A stretch of 64,000 nt of DNA from Echinostoma caproni. Lineage: Eukaryota; Platyhelminthes; Trematoda; Plagiorchiida; Echinostomatidae. This document shows positions 35,940 through 49,200 of this stretch, piece by piece. A model generated the notes under the pieces. It ran no database searches. It was not told where the DNA came from and saw only the letters and a program-made list of their open reading frames with translations. Position 1 is the first letter of the stretch; the number at the start of each line of letters is the position of its first letter. The stretch is taken from contig UZAN01040225.1 of assembly GCA_900618425.1 (NCBI GenBank), positions 1 through 64,000 on the forward strand, in the 5' to 3' direction. The position numbers and the translations under genes were made by a program.

Positions 35940-38270
35940 GTTATATCCCAAATACTTTTCAATGTTTAATCCGGTTTGAGTATCATGATAATATGACACT
36001 AAGCTAGAATATTATCATTAATTTAATTATTTACTGTGCATTGAATGAAAAGAGGTAAACAATTTAGGAAACGTACGCCCAACTAAATAAACACTTATGA
36101 AACAGGACTCATATATTAACAAAAATGAATCCCCATGCTTCCTTGCTTAAAACATCTTCAAAATCTCAGCTGCAACTTTTGAACTGCTATATATTTTATC
36201 GCAACACTCAAGGTCGTGCAAATTCAAACGGTGATAGAAGAAAACTAAGAACATAGAAGTGGGAGATAAATGAGGAATAAATACACTTCACTCATCCATC
36301 AATATACAAGTATGATAATGGACACTGAAATTTATTACCAAAACGAGAGTGATGTTGCACGATTTTGATCAACATCTGTATGTACAATTTTTCATTGCAA
36401 AGCGAAAGGGGCTTATTACCGGACGTACTGTCGATATTAAGAGCATATTTGTGAGTTCAGATATAGAGTAGATAATCAAAAGGAAGCCTACCATTGCTGT
36501 CTTGGTTCGACTTCAGAAGCGGAATTTCGTGTACCATCAAAATTGTTCATTTCACTAGAAATGCTTTCACGGATTCTTTTCCGAAAAATCAACCATGTAT
36601 GTCCTATTCAACATTCTCGCATATTCAGTGTTTTTAAATTGTTAAAATGGTAGCAAGCTCATATATGACTTAAAACCAGATTGACAGGCTGTAGGATACC
36701 ATGATTTTAAATGTTCCCCATTGAAACGCCCACCGACGTTCTAATAACATAGTTCACTAACTCAGTTGTGTGTCAGGGTCGTCTATTTTGTACCATGAGA
36801 GTGGGAATTGGGCCCCAAACATTAACGATCCATTTATCCAGATGACATCCCTTAATGAATTGCAATGCCTAGGTCCTATTTTGCTTTTTTTGTCCGCAGT
36901 AACCTGGATGTAATACGAGAAAAAATATAGCGCTTATTTAATGAGTATGGGGATAACGGAATGTCGAAAGCACATCCCCTTTGGGCGGACCACTGATTAG
37001 CTGGACTTGAATTGATGTAGCGTCTACTCTCGGTTTATTGCATTCTTATCGTTTTTCCCCAGCGTTGTATAGCAAATACCTATTTGCGCCGATACTCTAG
37101 GGTGATACAAAGAGTAAACTTGCAGGATTTGTTCTTCATGTTAACCGAAACATTTTTATCGGGACCCTATCGACAGATGACTTCTATACAAATCCCATTC
37201 ATTTGGTGGCAACTGATTACCCAGTACATCTAGCAAATACAACAATATATATATAAAAATTATGCAAAGGGATTGGGTCAGTGAGGAACTGATTGTGATC
37301 CTTGCATAGTCTAAGGGCTTCATTTGGACAATTTTAGATACCTCAGTGGCAAATAACCGAGCGCATACATCACTGCGCTGAGTTACAATACGCGCATTTG
37401 TTAAATGAGCTAAAAGAAAGTGTCATAGATTCCATCTGAAACAACTATAACGCATCCGTTCTAGCCGTTTCTACCAGTCTGGTTACATGTATTCCTGATT
37501 TGAAAAGACCTGACTGCCTGCACTACTAAAGCTGACAAGCGAACCAANAATGTGATTCCGTTTCCCTCATCCAAAGCACAGCACCAGTTTTTTTCTGGAT
37601 CGCTGAGGCATGATAACAAAACAAGCTTGAAAAGGAACTGGAGTAAACCCTCTTGGGATGTAGTGCACCAAGCAGCCATGTATTCCAATATGTTTATGGC
37701 TTCCTGTGGTCTAGTTTTTCAGGGGTATAACAGTGGATATCTGTGGGTAATTAAATCAATGAATTGTAAGGTTTGGTGGTGCCTAATGAACCAAACAATG
37801 AAGCTAATAACATTACTCGATGTTCTAATTACGATTTCCCAAAACTGTTTCACACAAATATAATTGAGCGAAGACAATTACATTTTGTTATAATCCTAGC
37901 TTAATAATGAGCGAGCGAAATCGGAAGGGTTTCCTTTGTCTATTTGTAATAGGAATCAGAATTTAAAGCATTATTTTCTACAACATTATTTCAAACCGCT
38001 TTCACCTTTTCGATACAATTCAGTAAGTACATTTTCTAACGGTCTCTGAGATAAAATCAGTTTCACCTATTCAATCGTGATCTAACATTGTTGTTCTTGT
38101 TATATTATCTCGTCAAAGTAAAATTGCCATTCCGCTTCTAGAATGGTTTGAGATTAACCACAAACACCTGAAGAAATAATAAAGAGTCAACTGCGGTTCA
38201 AGTTCTGACGGGGAAGTTTTGGATCAATATCAGTCAATAGGTCAGCGCGGCGGTCGTTTTTTGTTTTACT
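35940..38270. other. A+T-rich region, no gene seen
   Basis: No recognised coding sequence. There is a single N at 37548 without a clear flanking duplication. A 103-codon + frame at 37552-37863 has no recognisable features. Confidence 0.45.
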
Positions 38271-38275
38271 TGTAT

Positions 38276-39450
38276 TAGGTTGTTGCATACGTTCCCCCCG
38301 TTACATGTAACTACCTGATCTGCAAAGACTTTTTGATGTTTAGCAAAGTGTTGTATACCATTAGAAAGGCCGTACTATGTTCCACAAGATAAAAGTAATC
38401 ATTTTCGTATATATTATTTTTTGTCGGTTTTATCACCGTCAAATGGATTGTCAAGTAGACAAAAATTGCATTTTCGACACCTCCTTCTTTGCACCTTTAT
38501 GTGAGGTCAAAAGCGAGATACTTGTGTCGTGTATGGAGCAGACGCTATAGCTGAGAGAGCTGCTCGGGATTGATTTGCCACTATTAAACACAATAATTTC
38601 GACCTCAAAGATGCTCCTCGTTCCGGAAGACCAGTCGAAATGTACGAGGACGAACTCAGGGACCTTTCAAAGGAAGATGGTCACCAGACATGCAGAGAAT
38701 TGGGCGAAAAGGTGTGACTTTTCGACCATTTCACGCCACCCTCGACCCATGGGTGAAACATGGGTCCCGCACGAACTCACTCAAAAGCAGAAGGATAGGC
38801 TGTTCCAAATCTCGCCCGACACCAAGGAATCCATGACCACAGGCAACGTCTCTTATACAGGATCGCAAATGGATACAAAATGGTGTCTCTATATGAATAT
38901 GAGGCAAAGAAAGGAGTGAATGAGTTCTGAAGATAGGCCTAAGCGTAGAATCAAGAAAGACCCGCACCCCATGAATACACTGATTTACGTAAGGTAGGAT
39001 TGCGAAGGTCTTATCCACTAGAAAATGCTTAGAAAGAACATGACAGTAGAGAAGAATCTCTATAAAGCCCAACTGCATCGATTAATCGAGGCAATTCAAC
39101 ATAAAAGACCGAATGGACAAGGCCAGATAATCCTCCTTTATGACAATTCTTGACCTCACACCGCAAAAATTATCAAGATGGCACTTCAAGAGTTCGGTTG
39201 GGCGGTCCTCCGACATCCTCTCTGTTCCCCAGACTTCGCCTCGACGGATTATCACCTCTTCTGCTACCTTTCAACTGAAATGATGGGTCTTAGCTTCAAA
39301 AATTTGGATCATCTTGAGAATTGGCTCAAAAGCTTCTTCGGGACTCAACCTAAGGGTTTCTGGCGAAATGGAATCAACAAACTGGTGCAAAGGTGAGAAG
39401 AAGTACTGAGCAATGATGGAGAGTACATAATTCATTGAGGCATTATTTTT
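38276..39450 (+). mobile_element. mariner-family DNA transposon, inactivated
   Basis: About 1.2 kb containing a degenerate mariner transposase. The left limit is set tentatively at TTAGGTTGTTGCATACGTTC, preceded by TA, which has the look of a mariner terminal repeat. I could not find a matching inverted copy on the right, so both boundaries are approximate. Length is close to the usual 1.3 kb. Such elements move by cut-and-paste into TA sites. Confidence 0.85.
38505..39396 (+). pseudogene. mariner transposase (DD34D), frameshifts and stops
   Basis: N-terminal DNA-binding part: VVYGADAIAERAARD, TGA in place of the usual Trp at 38571-38573, then FDLKDAPRSGRPVE (linker) and DLSKEDGHQTCRELGEK. 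After a frame change come WVPHELTQKQKDRL and KWCLYMNMRQRKE. A decayed stretch follows, then QLHRLIEAIQHKRPNGQGQ and IILLYDN with a TGA (39151-39153) where Arg is expected in DNARPH. Then follow HPLCSPDFASTDYHLF and FFGTQPKGFWRNGINKL. Exactly 34 positions separate the Asp at 39142-39144 from the Asp of STDYH, the diagnostic mariner spacing. The first catalytic Asp motif (TGDE) is not cleanly preserved. Confidence 0.93.
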
Positions 39451-39479
39451 GCTGTTAAAGTTTTATTATTTCAGTATAT

Positions 39480-41080
39480 ATTGAGTGAACCATAACTTTG
39501 GGTGTTACAGTTCTTTGATTTCTTTGAAAATTATTTTTTTTAAACGACAGGAATGCATTCAACAACCCAATATTTTCCAACGGCAATGGTTTTCTCATAC
39601 TCCCTTTATTCTCTCCCCTTATTACGCAACAAACTCATGTTTACACTGGAAAACGAAATTTATTCTTTCTGAGTATAATTAATTCAACCCGTAATTCCTT
39701 TGACTCGGTAACCTAAATGCAAACAAATCACCTTCATGTACATCACATCAGGTTTATTGTCCACAAGCTAGCCTATATGCAGTTCATTTGCACGAATTAT
39801 TAACCATCTTGTTAGCCGCATGCTGCCTTCAGCCTCGTCAATCTAGATTGGTATCGACATTGATAGAATAAAACGTGATTAACCTTGAATGAGTATCCCC
39901 GTTAGTCCTTAATTTGGAGCATGAGCATTAGCATCACACGTCCTTTGTGCATTTATCCTCTCTGACCACATCAATAAAATATAATAAGGTTGTTTATAAT
40001 AATTACCATCTTTTTAATTCAATTATCTCATGAGCGAAAACGTTTCAACTGTGCAATCAAATCCTGCCAGAGAAGGTGAACCAACAACAAATTGCACGAG
40101 CAGTGCTGGGACGTGGTTGGGCTAACAAATGCGACAGGGGTTGAAAACTATTATACGTTTGAATTGTGACAATTGTATAAAAAATCGATAAGAATATTTA
40201 AATTACTTTCTAAGTCACGTATCTACTTAATTGAGATAGATTATCATGAACAATGACATGCAACAAACTTAATTCTTACAAAGTTCCTTTCATTGATTTG
40301 CTGTCCAAAAAGAATTCACCATCTGGAAAAAAACTCTACAATCTGTGTTCTACCGTGATTCCCACTTGTGAACCAAAACACATTTTCTAAGACAGTTCGT
40401 AAAACGCGTAGATTTATTCAGACACTTCTTGGCACGCAAAATGCAGAGGAGCTAAAGATAGCCGGTTGATTTAAATTGAAAGGAATAAACTCGGTAGATG
40501 TAATTCTTCAGAAATACTAGGGAACACTCCAACTATCTAGGATGACAGACAGCTGCGGGATTTCCGAAAGATCTCCAGCATTCAAAAACTATTCAAGTTC
40601 GTTTGCACTCAACTGACGGTTTACCAAAACAATTATTCAGAATGCATCTGACAAATTGTTCGTATTTTGGCTAGTTTTGCTTACTGAGAATGAGTGATTA
40701 CATTATTTACGGGGGAAGATAGCTGAATCTTTACTACACAGCAGATTTTGAGGTGAACGAGAATACGAGATAAATCGTAGTAAACGTCAAGCTCAGTTCA
40801 GTCATGTTCAGGTAAATATTAAATTAAAGTACACAGATATGCGTCCTCTCCAGATACTTCACAATTCATACCCGACGATCACTAATGTCAATCGTGTACT
40901 TTTAAACACAGTTAGGTAACAAGAAATCAGAAATCAAGGTAATGCCAGGAAGAGCTAAACTCCTGATCTCCGAGGTAATTAATCAGGCAACGATCAATCC
41001 CACTGGAACAAGACTGGTGTAATGTTTCCAAATTGAAATCGCCAAGCTCTGCTTAATTAGATTTTGTCTTTTTTCGGGAA
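39480..41080. other. A+T-rich region, no gene seen
   Basis: No coding sequence or repeat recognised. Confidence 0.45.
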
Positions 41081-41088
41081 GGAGCAGT

Positions 41089-41591
41089 TTGATTTTAAAT
41101 CTTTCATCAATAGACTTTTGCATGTTGTTAGAATTTAATTCAATATGGCTGCTCTTTGACCGTTTATTCCAGTATCTCCTTATATCGCTCTCGTTTGCGG
41201 TCAGGCTAGCACTGAGAACTTTAATGGACAGTGAGGGATTTTTATTAGGTTCTCGATTACACTGTTTCGTAACGATGCTATGTGCAGTTCATTCCAGTAA
41301 GGGTCTTTTTGAGCTTTTCCGTAAAGTGGCCTATTTTTCTCCGGGCGCTGAGTTTATTGTGCATCTAAATTCCCATTTCGCCCCTCGCTACCTTCATCAG
41401 GTGCAATTAATAAAATTGTGTTTTAACTTTTCATGGTCTGCTGAAGTTAGAACTTCTTGCTGTAAAATTTCTTGCATCTCTTTGAAGGATTGTAAGTGTC
41501 GTATGTTTTGTCTTAACATAAAGTTCAATTTTGAATTCGGATATGTTCCATGAACACTGAGGGGTTTATTCGTCACATGGAACATTTGCAC
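41089..41591. other. Long open frames on both strands, probably non-coding
   Basis: The + strand is open for 154 codons (41089-41553), the longest non-transposon frame in the window. The - strand is open for 64 codons (41591-41397), ending EILQQEVLTSADHEKLKHNF. The + translation is rich in Leu, Phe and Ser with no motif. Directly after the - frame, the sequence CTGATGA...CGAAA (41376-41400, -) resembles the hammerhead-ribozyme core found near some retroelement termini, but no helix II can be drawn. It may be an old, unrecognised repeat. Confidence 0.25.
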
Positions 41592-41599
41592 AATACGTT

Positions 41600-44500
41600 T
41601 CTCAAAATCTTCGCCACAGTTCTGGAGTCAAATATGAATTACGATGTAAGTCGCCTCGAAGTTCTTGGTAATTCCTAAAAGTATTCAGACCTTTAATAGG
41701 TAAATACTCCTAGAGGAGGGATATCAATCTCTAGCCTTACCATTTTCCATGCGTATGGAATTAGGCTAGAGCTCAGTTGTTAGGTCTCAATGCTTAGTAA
41801 TCTAATCAGATAATTTATCTTAAGTCAGAGTGAATCAAAACGAATTCTTCATACGATGGGCTCTTTCCTGTGAGAAGATAAAAGATTGTCTTTCACCTAT
41901 CCATTGTACCTTACATCAGACCCCTGATGAGTTCCAGTGATGGTGGAACTTGAGTTAAGAAGGGTTTCAATGCAACCAAACCACAAGAACACGGTGATAA
42001 TGACCAGGAATAACTGAAAGAATCCTTGAGGTTTTCGTACTTGAAGAGACAACTATTATTTAGAAATTTTATTTTTTGAGTTATCTCGTCTTCTCCGACG
42101 AAATGTTTTTTCTTCTTGTTGTTGCGGAAGCCAATTTCGTTTCATTCGTAAAGGTTAATTCATGGTATTTCTGGGTAAAGGAACAGGATAACAACTGATG
42201 GGTAGACTACTGTCCTGGTAAAGCAATTTTCCACCTAAACTTCCCATTACGTTCACCTCAAAGCCCTTATTTGTTTTGTGCTCTTTTTATGTACAAATTT
42301 ACTGTCTTCCCTGGGGAGAATGTGTCTCCGCATCACAAGTCTGTGAACATTTTTCAATTCAGGTGAATATATGGCTAAGGATCAAATTTATGAATGTTGA
42401 ATTTTTTTCTTGCTGTGTAAAGCAAAAGCATGTGTTTTTTGTATCTGACGTACCAATCTGCACAGTTTAATCCATACAATCTAAGTTTCTTGGAATTACT
42501 ATTCACTTTACGTTGAAAGTAATCCTGATGGGTCAACTTCATTTATTATCTAAACATCTTAAAACATTCTGTAATACCATTTGAACTGTCTCAGCTATTA
42601 CTACACTCTACAGTGTTACACATACGCTTCCGGCCCTAGAACCACCGAAAGGAGGATATACATCCCATGGCCAAAGTGTGAGCCTCAATAATCTGTCAAG
42701 ACGGCCAGACACAACAACCATAATTCAGTAGGGAACGGTCGTATTCGTAAGCTAGTAAATAACATTGGATGCATCCACAGCAGTGCAGTGAAGAAATTAC
42801 AGGTAGGTTTTAAAGTGGCAAACCTAGAACAAGAAATAGCATTCAGATGTTTAAACAGTCCCACGGAGCTCATAATGAAAAAAACAAACGTGCTTGTCTA
42901 CCTAGTTGTGTTCTAAAATAGCATTGAGTAATCTGGGTTCGGTTGGCAAGTGTAATTCCTCAGACATCTGTATTAGGAAAATTCTTAGAGGAGACCTCTT
43001 GGAACAGTACAAGATCCATCAGTTTATAAAATTCCCATGAACGACAGCAAAATTGATTGAAGGATTTTAAACCGAGATGAGCTGAGCACTTTTATATTGT
43101 CAAGGGTGATAAAATTATCATAATGATAATAAGTGGGTAAATTAAACACTAATTATCGAGTTATTTACAATTCCCCAAACAAATACAGACTTTCCAAGTA
43201 AAAAGGAAGTATAGAATCGAACACCTACTTTTCCGAAGGAGTTTCGTTGGCATACCATTTACATCTAGTAATCAGTTCGATCATACAGGTGAGAAAAAAC
43301 ACTGCGAGAAGAAGTCCTTTTGTTCAGGTTCACCGGGCATGTATGTAGAACACCACACAAAACTGACAAATAGTAAGTCAATTAAGAACATTTTACCAAC
43401 ATCATGCAGCCAGGATGTACCAAGTGTAAACAGGTTAAGCGTTTGGGGCGTTTTTACCCCAAAAGGTCTTTCAAGTTTTCTCCAAAACCTATTCATGAAC
43501 GCTCTTTATAAAGTTTAACTGAAAAAATATCATTGTGGCTTGCCATCGATACATTTGCAGCAGGCGAGTCGACCTCATCAAGTGAGGACAATCAGAATTA
43601 TTTTGAAGCTGAACCCGTGGGTCCTAGACCGAATCCGCCACAAAACATTGTTTCAACAGAATCGGAAAATCGTATGAGAATGCTGTATTAACCTCGAAAT
43701 TACTCTCCAGAATTTTGTTGAACATGGAAACCGACATTGATATCCATGTCGTAGCCCATTCCATGTTTCAACAGTATTCTCCGCGGGTTCTAGCAAAAAT
43801 CCGGTATTCTTTCTCGTCATCTGGTGGTGTTTGTGTAATCGGAACACTCGTCCTCTGAGAACACAAGTTTGTGACCTTTGCTGCTTGCCCACCAAAACCC
43901 GAGTTTCGAGCAATCCGGTTTAGCGCACAAAATCAGTGGACAAAATCTCAGTCTATCCTGTAATGCGTTCGAACCCGATAAGTATTATGCTACTTAACAA
44001 AGTAAAATGGAATGTTCGTAAATAATCGTAAATAAAATAACAGGAGAAGGCAAACAAACTGCTTTGCTTTCATTACCGTTTACCTGATCACAAAACGGTG
44101 CTCTCTAAGGTATCCTTCCTCTTATCCGTATTTATGCAAAACAAAGAGAAGTCTGCGACAAGAACTAAAGTGAACCATTGATTTCCTATGACATCACTGT
44201 GTATGTAAGTGCCTCTGAGAAACATTAAAAGCATTTTGTAGTCAAATGACTTCTGTAGATTACCTATACACCAGTCTAACAATAACTTAACACGCAATAC
44301 CTGTATCTTTTAGCCTTTATTAACTTTCTCAAAGCTAACCTTTTATGAGTGTGTAAAATCAGCTGAATGAAGGTAGACAAAACTCATGAAAAGTATCGAT
44401 TCTGCTCAGGTTAGTGTTCCGTTTAGCTGAAATCATAGTCCGTGGTCCTGACAACTGGGCTCATTCAAAACAGCTAATAACACAGCTGGAATGCTGAAGA

Positions 44501-45640
44501 ACTATGGAAACTATGTTGTGAGGATTCTTGTGCAAATGATTGATTGACGTATAGGGTTTGAGACTTTTACCCAAAGATGCAAACAGCCAGCGCTGAATAA
44601 CGCTTAACTTTAATTGTGATTGCACCGAAAATCGAGAGCGCACTTGAGTGCCGTAAAGCTGACAGGTAATGATAGTGATTAGGTTTGAAGTATTTGATCA
44701 TAGAATTTAGTACATGATCCCTTATTTAGGTTCTCGATGTAATTTAACGACTGTTTCTGAGTTCATCAAATGACATAAGACTTTCTTCTGCAACTCCCTG
44801 AAAGATCCATGATGTTCATAGACTTCACCCATTGAAACGGTTTTTTCACCGGAGTAAGCATCATGTTTTGTGACGACTGTGCAGACCCTTTGTTCCCATT
44901 TGTGGTAAACTTAACAAAACTATATAAACAAAGGCTTAGACTCACAAGTAGATACAGTTTCTCATAAAAATGGTCTTAGACTACTTCCACATCATCACGC
45001 ATCAATAGATTAAACGGATGAGATGATGGAAACAACATATTCGGTATCAAAATTTGCATTGTTCTTTATTTCAAGCGGCTTCGATAGGTAACTTTGCATA
45101 CTGAATCTTACTACACTCATTAGAAAAGGATTACTAGTTCGGATCAGCCTGACCCGTTTCTTTTCTTAACCAATGGCGACTTACGGCGAAATGTTTTTTT
45201 CTTCATTTTCTCTGTCCCTCCATTTGCTTTATACGTGGCCAAGTTACGACAACGAAACATTTCCTCAAACGAGCAAACACGCACAAATTCTCCAGCACAA
45301 AATAGCTCGATAAACTTCAATTCGAGCAGAGGATCGAAGAAAATGAGCTGAAAACATAATGTAGACGAGCAATGACAAACCTCGTTCAGCGAAAGTTTTG
45401 AACCACAAGCGTAAATTTATTAACCGTAATGGTTTTTCTAATCCACTGAAAACATTCGCATGCACCTGAACAAATCGGGAAAAGAGGCGAGTTTCAATTT
45501 TTTCTATAGTTATACAGTTCTCAATTAAGTAATAAATCGCATATCAAGGCGCGGTGCAGTTTTTTCAAAAACACATTTTTCACATCATCTCAAACGACGC
45601 TCTTCCGTCATTCCATGTGGCTTTGTTTCCATTTCCTCTC
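41600..45640. other. A+T-rich region with weak coding-like patches
   Basis: No known family. On the - strand 43700-43980 is largely open in two or three frames (for example CAKPDCSKLGFWWASSKGHK), and 42685-42830 follows a good acceptor (TTTCTTGTTCTAG|), but neither forms a consistent exon. The rest looks like intronic or intergenic sequence. Confidence 0.35.
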
Positions 45641-45641
45641 N
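45641..45641. other. Single N with flanking 7-bp duplication: probable contig join
   Basis: TCCTCTC occurs immediately before and after the N. Confidence 0.6.
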
Positions 45642-45741
45642 TCCTCTCTGCAATCGCTAGAAGTAAGTATCCCGAAGTTAGATCAGTCAAAACGTATGAG
45701 ACACATATACAAAATCGAAACTATATTTCCTTTGACATATG

Positions 45742-45756
45742 TATATATATATATAT
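45742..45756. repeat. (TA)n microsatellite
   Basis: About 15 bases of alternating TA, shortly before an assembly gap. Confidence 0.85.
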
Positions 45757-45777
45757 GATTTCGAACTCTCAGAAAGG

Positions 45778-46240
45778 NNNNNNNNNNNNNNNNNNNNNNN
45801 NNNNNNNNNNNNNNNNNNNNNNNNNNNNNNNNNNNNNNNNNNNNNNNNNNNNNNNNNNNNNNNNNNNNNNNNNNNNNNNNNNNNNNNNNNNNNNNNNNNN
45901 NNNNNNNNNNNNNNNNNNNNNNNNNNNNNNNNNNNNNNNNNNNNNNNNNNNNNNNNNNNNNNNNNNNNNNNNNNNNNNNNNNNNNNNNNNNNNNNNNNNN
46001 NNNNNNNNNNNNNNNNNNNNNNNNNNNNNNNNNNNNNNNNNNNNNNNNNNNNNNNNNNNNNNNNNNNNNNNNNNNNNNNNNNNNNNNNNNNNNNNNNNNN
46101 NNNNNNNNNNNNNNNNNNNNNNNNNNNNNNNNNNNNNNNNNNNNNNNNNNNNNNNNNNNNNNNNNNNNNNNNNNNNNNNNNNNNNNNNNNNNNNNNNNNN
46201 NNNNNNNNNNNNNNNNNNNNNNNNNNNNNNNNNNNNNNNN
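45778..46240. other. Assembly gap (463 N)
   Basis: A run of N. Apparent open frames across it are artefacts. Confidence 0.99.
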
Positions 46241-46249
46241 CTCAAACCT

Positions 46250-49200
46250 ATATCAATTTGTCACGGTGTAATAGACGACTGCTGTACAGCTGGGGAGTTT
46301 CACATAAACCAAACAGATCAATCAATTAGTGTACTGAGAAGATATATAATCTAAACAATGTGTGTTTCATGAGCCTTGCTTTGATGAGATAAAGGTGTAT
46401 TTAGTGTGAATTCGGTTTGACAGAAAACAAAATGTTATGCATCTGGGATTTGTTAGATAAAAAACATGGTATACTCAATATTTGAATACGACGGGGTAAA
46501 TGAATTCAAAGAAATTCACAGCTTTCCAGTCACCAGCAACTTTGGTGAGAGAACCGCTGTCTTCCTGAGCCAAACTTTACTGTAGTTATCAGATGAGTGT
46601 TCTGGACCATCATCATGGGTAAGATCAAGTTTCAACTGCGATATCAGAAAACAATGAGTGGTAACGTTAGCAGTTTTGCGTCATGGGTAACAAGCATGAA
46701 ACTCAGATATTTTATTACCCAATATATGATGGAAATAAAACACTGGGCCATATTGAATAACTTATAGATAATTGCAAGCACAATAGGTAACACCAGAATC
46801 ATCAAATACTATGAGAAACCAGTCATTCGACATCATCGCGTCCAGTTGCGTCGATAGTCTATCAGTGTGTAGTTAATTGGCCACAGACGTATTTGGGTTT
46901 TTCGTAATCATTCCTAACCTAAAATTCTGAGTGATTCTAATTGGATTTTATTGATCATTTAAAATGTGGTATACACAAATACACATGCACTCAATTGGTC
47001 CAGGATTCCTGGGTTTCTTAGCACAGTTCGATGATGCAGAACGGTGCTTTCAGATTAAGCCTTAATTTTGTTCATTCAAAAGTATAGTCTTATACACTTT
47101 CATTGCTATCTTATTTGTGAAAGAAAAGTACTGTTTGCAGCTGGTAGGTGGTAGCAAGTAACTAAAATGAAAAAAGAATTCAGGAAAGGCTGAACCTGTT
47201 ACCCATGCGCTGAGTTCGGCGTGGCCATATGTTTGGGTTGATCAGTTATTCCGTGGGTAGTCTGGTAAACCACTTGAAACGAGTTTTCCTAACCGGTATC
47301 CTATTTTATCAGCGGTGATTAATGGGCAATAAGTTTTACGACTCCTTCAAAGACCTCGTGGATCCGGGATCCGTTCTTTCCTGTTGAATGCACCTGGAAA
47401 TGCAATAAATAAAGCCCAGTTAAGCTAATTTATATCCTCTCGGAGATCGAATTTGTCATGGAGAAAGTTAAAAAGATTATTTGTCACAAGATGTGACAGG
47501 AAAATTGCAAATATATAGAAATAATCAATAATTAAAATCTGTTCTCACTTCTGGTAAGTTTCTGTGTCTATTTTTTAATAAGTCTATATGATCTGAGGTT
47601 GCGTTGTTTCTAAAAGCCTTTTAAATGGAATCGAATATAATAATTCAACTCAATTTCGCAATTTTACCAATGATTTTCAGTCCACTCTCTACTGTCATCA
47701 AACTACTCACAGAAGAATTAAGGAAGTATTCTTTGGTACCCTTATAATTGCATATTTAATTTGTTTTATACTTATAACGCTTCAGTCGCCTACTGAGATA
47801 CACAAAAGTGAAATCGATCAAAATCCCCTCCCACTCCCTTAGATTTATACTAATTGAATATATAAACAAATGGATCATATAAGACAAAAAGTATCCCAAG
47901 AAAGCGAATAGTTGTCTACTCGCACACGGAATGGTGATTGCTGCTCATCTTGCAGAACTGCTATACGCATACAAAGATAAGTCAATTCGATAGAGTCTTA
48001 TCTCGTAAACCCAGACCCATCGACCTTCAAACGTTGAAATCGCAGGAAGAGACGCTCGTAGCAAATCAACCTGAAAACTTCGGCTTTTCTCTAGCCTTGA
48101 ACAGATTACGTCATAGGTCAACATCTTGAGAACAATTGTGAAATGTGAAGTAAAAACCCTGAAATCTGGAAATGACTAGGTGTTCTCACCAGGCCCCTGT
48201 GCCTTTGCCCCCAACTGGTCACCTCCCAATCAATACTGTTTGCCAGGAGCATGTTAATACAGTATTAGAAATGAATAAACCACAAACAAATGTTCGCCTA
48301 TTCTTTACACTCCGATAAGAATCATTTATTATTTGCGTAGAAGCAAAGGGTTTGTACGTTAGTTAAGTTAGCCATTACACCCATCTGCTATGAGAAATTT
48401 CGAAACGAATCACCATCGCGTAACTAAACCTTGTCGACTTGAGTCTCCTGAAGGTATTCAAACGGTTGCTTACTAGTGTCTTCGTGAAGGTTGCTTGGGC
48501 ATTTGTTTAGTTTTAGGAAAGGAAGTAAGAACAGTATTTGTATTATACTGATTTAAAGGTAACCACATGATTTTGAACTAATCAGGTTGTTGTAGTAAAG
48601 CGCATTTTCAATTGGCGATTTTGATTAGTATATCTACCAGGTTACGTGGACAGTGAAATTTCCAAACTCGCTATAAATTCTTCGCTAAAGGCTTACAACT
48701 AATCGTTGTCTGAAGTTTCGATTGCAATGTTTTAGTTGCTGGATGTGAAACTTTGCCAATTAATTTCGAGCTGTAATAGGAGGCTAATGAAGAAAGATTT
48801 ATCAGCCCACTGAAACGTGCAAAATCTGTTGTTGTTGTTGTTGCTGTTCGTAACATTTATAGTCCTGTGGTCATTTGGTTGTTTCTATAAGAGATCTAGT
48901 CTTTTGGATGTATTTTATTTTATTCCAGGAAATTTTATGTCAGTTAAGCTCAAGCAGCAGTTAATGGTAGATGGTACAACACTCGAATCTTTTGCTATAT
49001 GATAACAATGCATTGTATGGGCTATGTCCTTGACTGAACATCACATTTGTTTCGATAGTTTGTTTTATAATTTGCAATATTTATATTCAGCTATCAACCG
49101 CCGATCGAAGAATAATGGAAAAGCGATCACACTATAAAAGGCAAACATCTCAAGTGCTGAGTGTGAGAGAAGTGAAATATTGTGCAATAGAAAAAACTTA

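Noticed and set aside
41931..41960. CTGATGA followed by a perfect GTTCCA/TGGAAC hairpin, resembling hammerhead helix II
   Set aside because: The required GAA(A) after helix II is absent, so the catalytic core is incomplete.
43965..43985. GTTCGAACCC, similar to a tRNA T loop
   Set aside because: The T-stem partner and the rest of a tRNA are missing.
43560..43990. Minus-strand patch open in several frames (for example CAKPDCSKLGFWWASSKGHK)
   Set aside because: No frame is open throughout, donors are weak and no family is recognised; kept only as a note.
45554..46354. Open frames of up to 266 codons across the second N run
   Set aside because: Artefact of translating the 463-base assembly gap.
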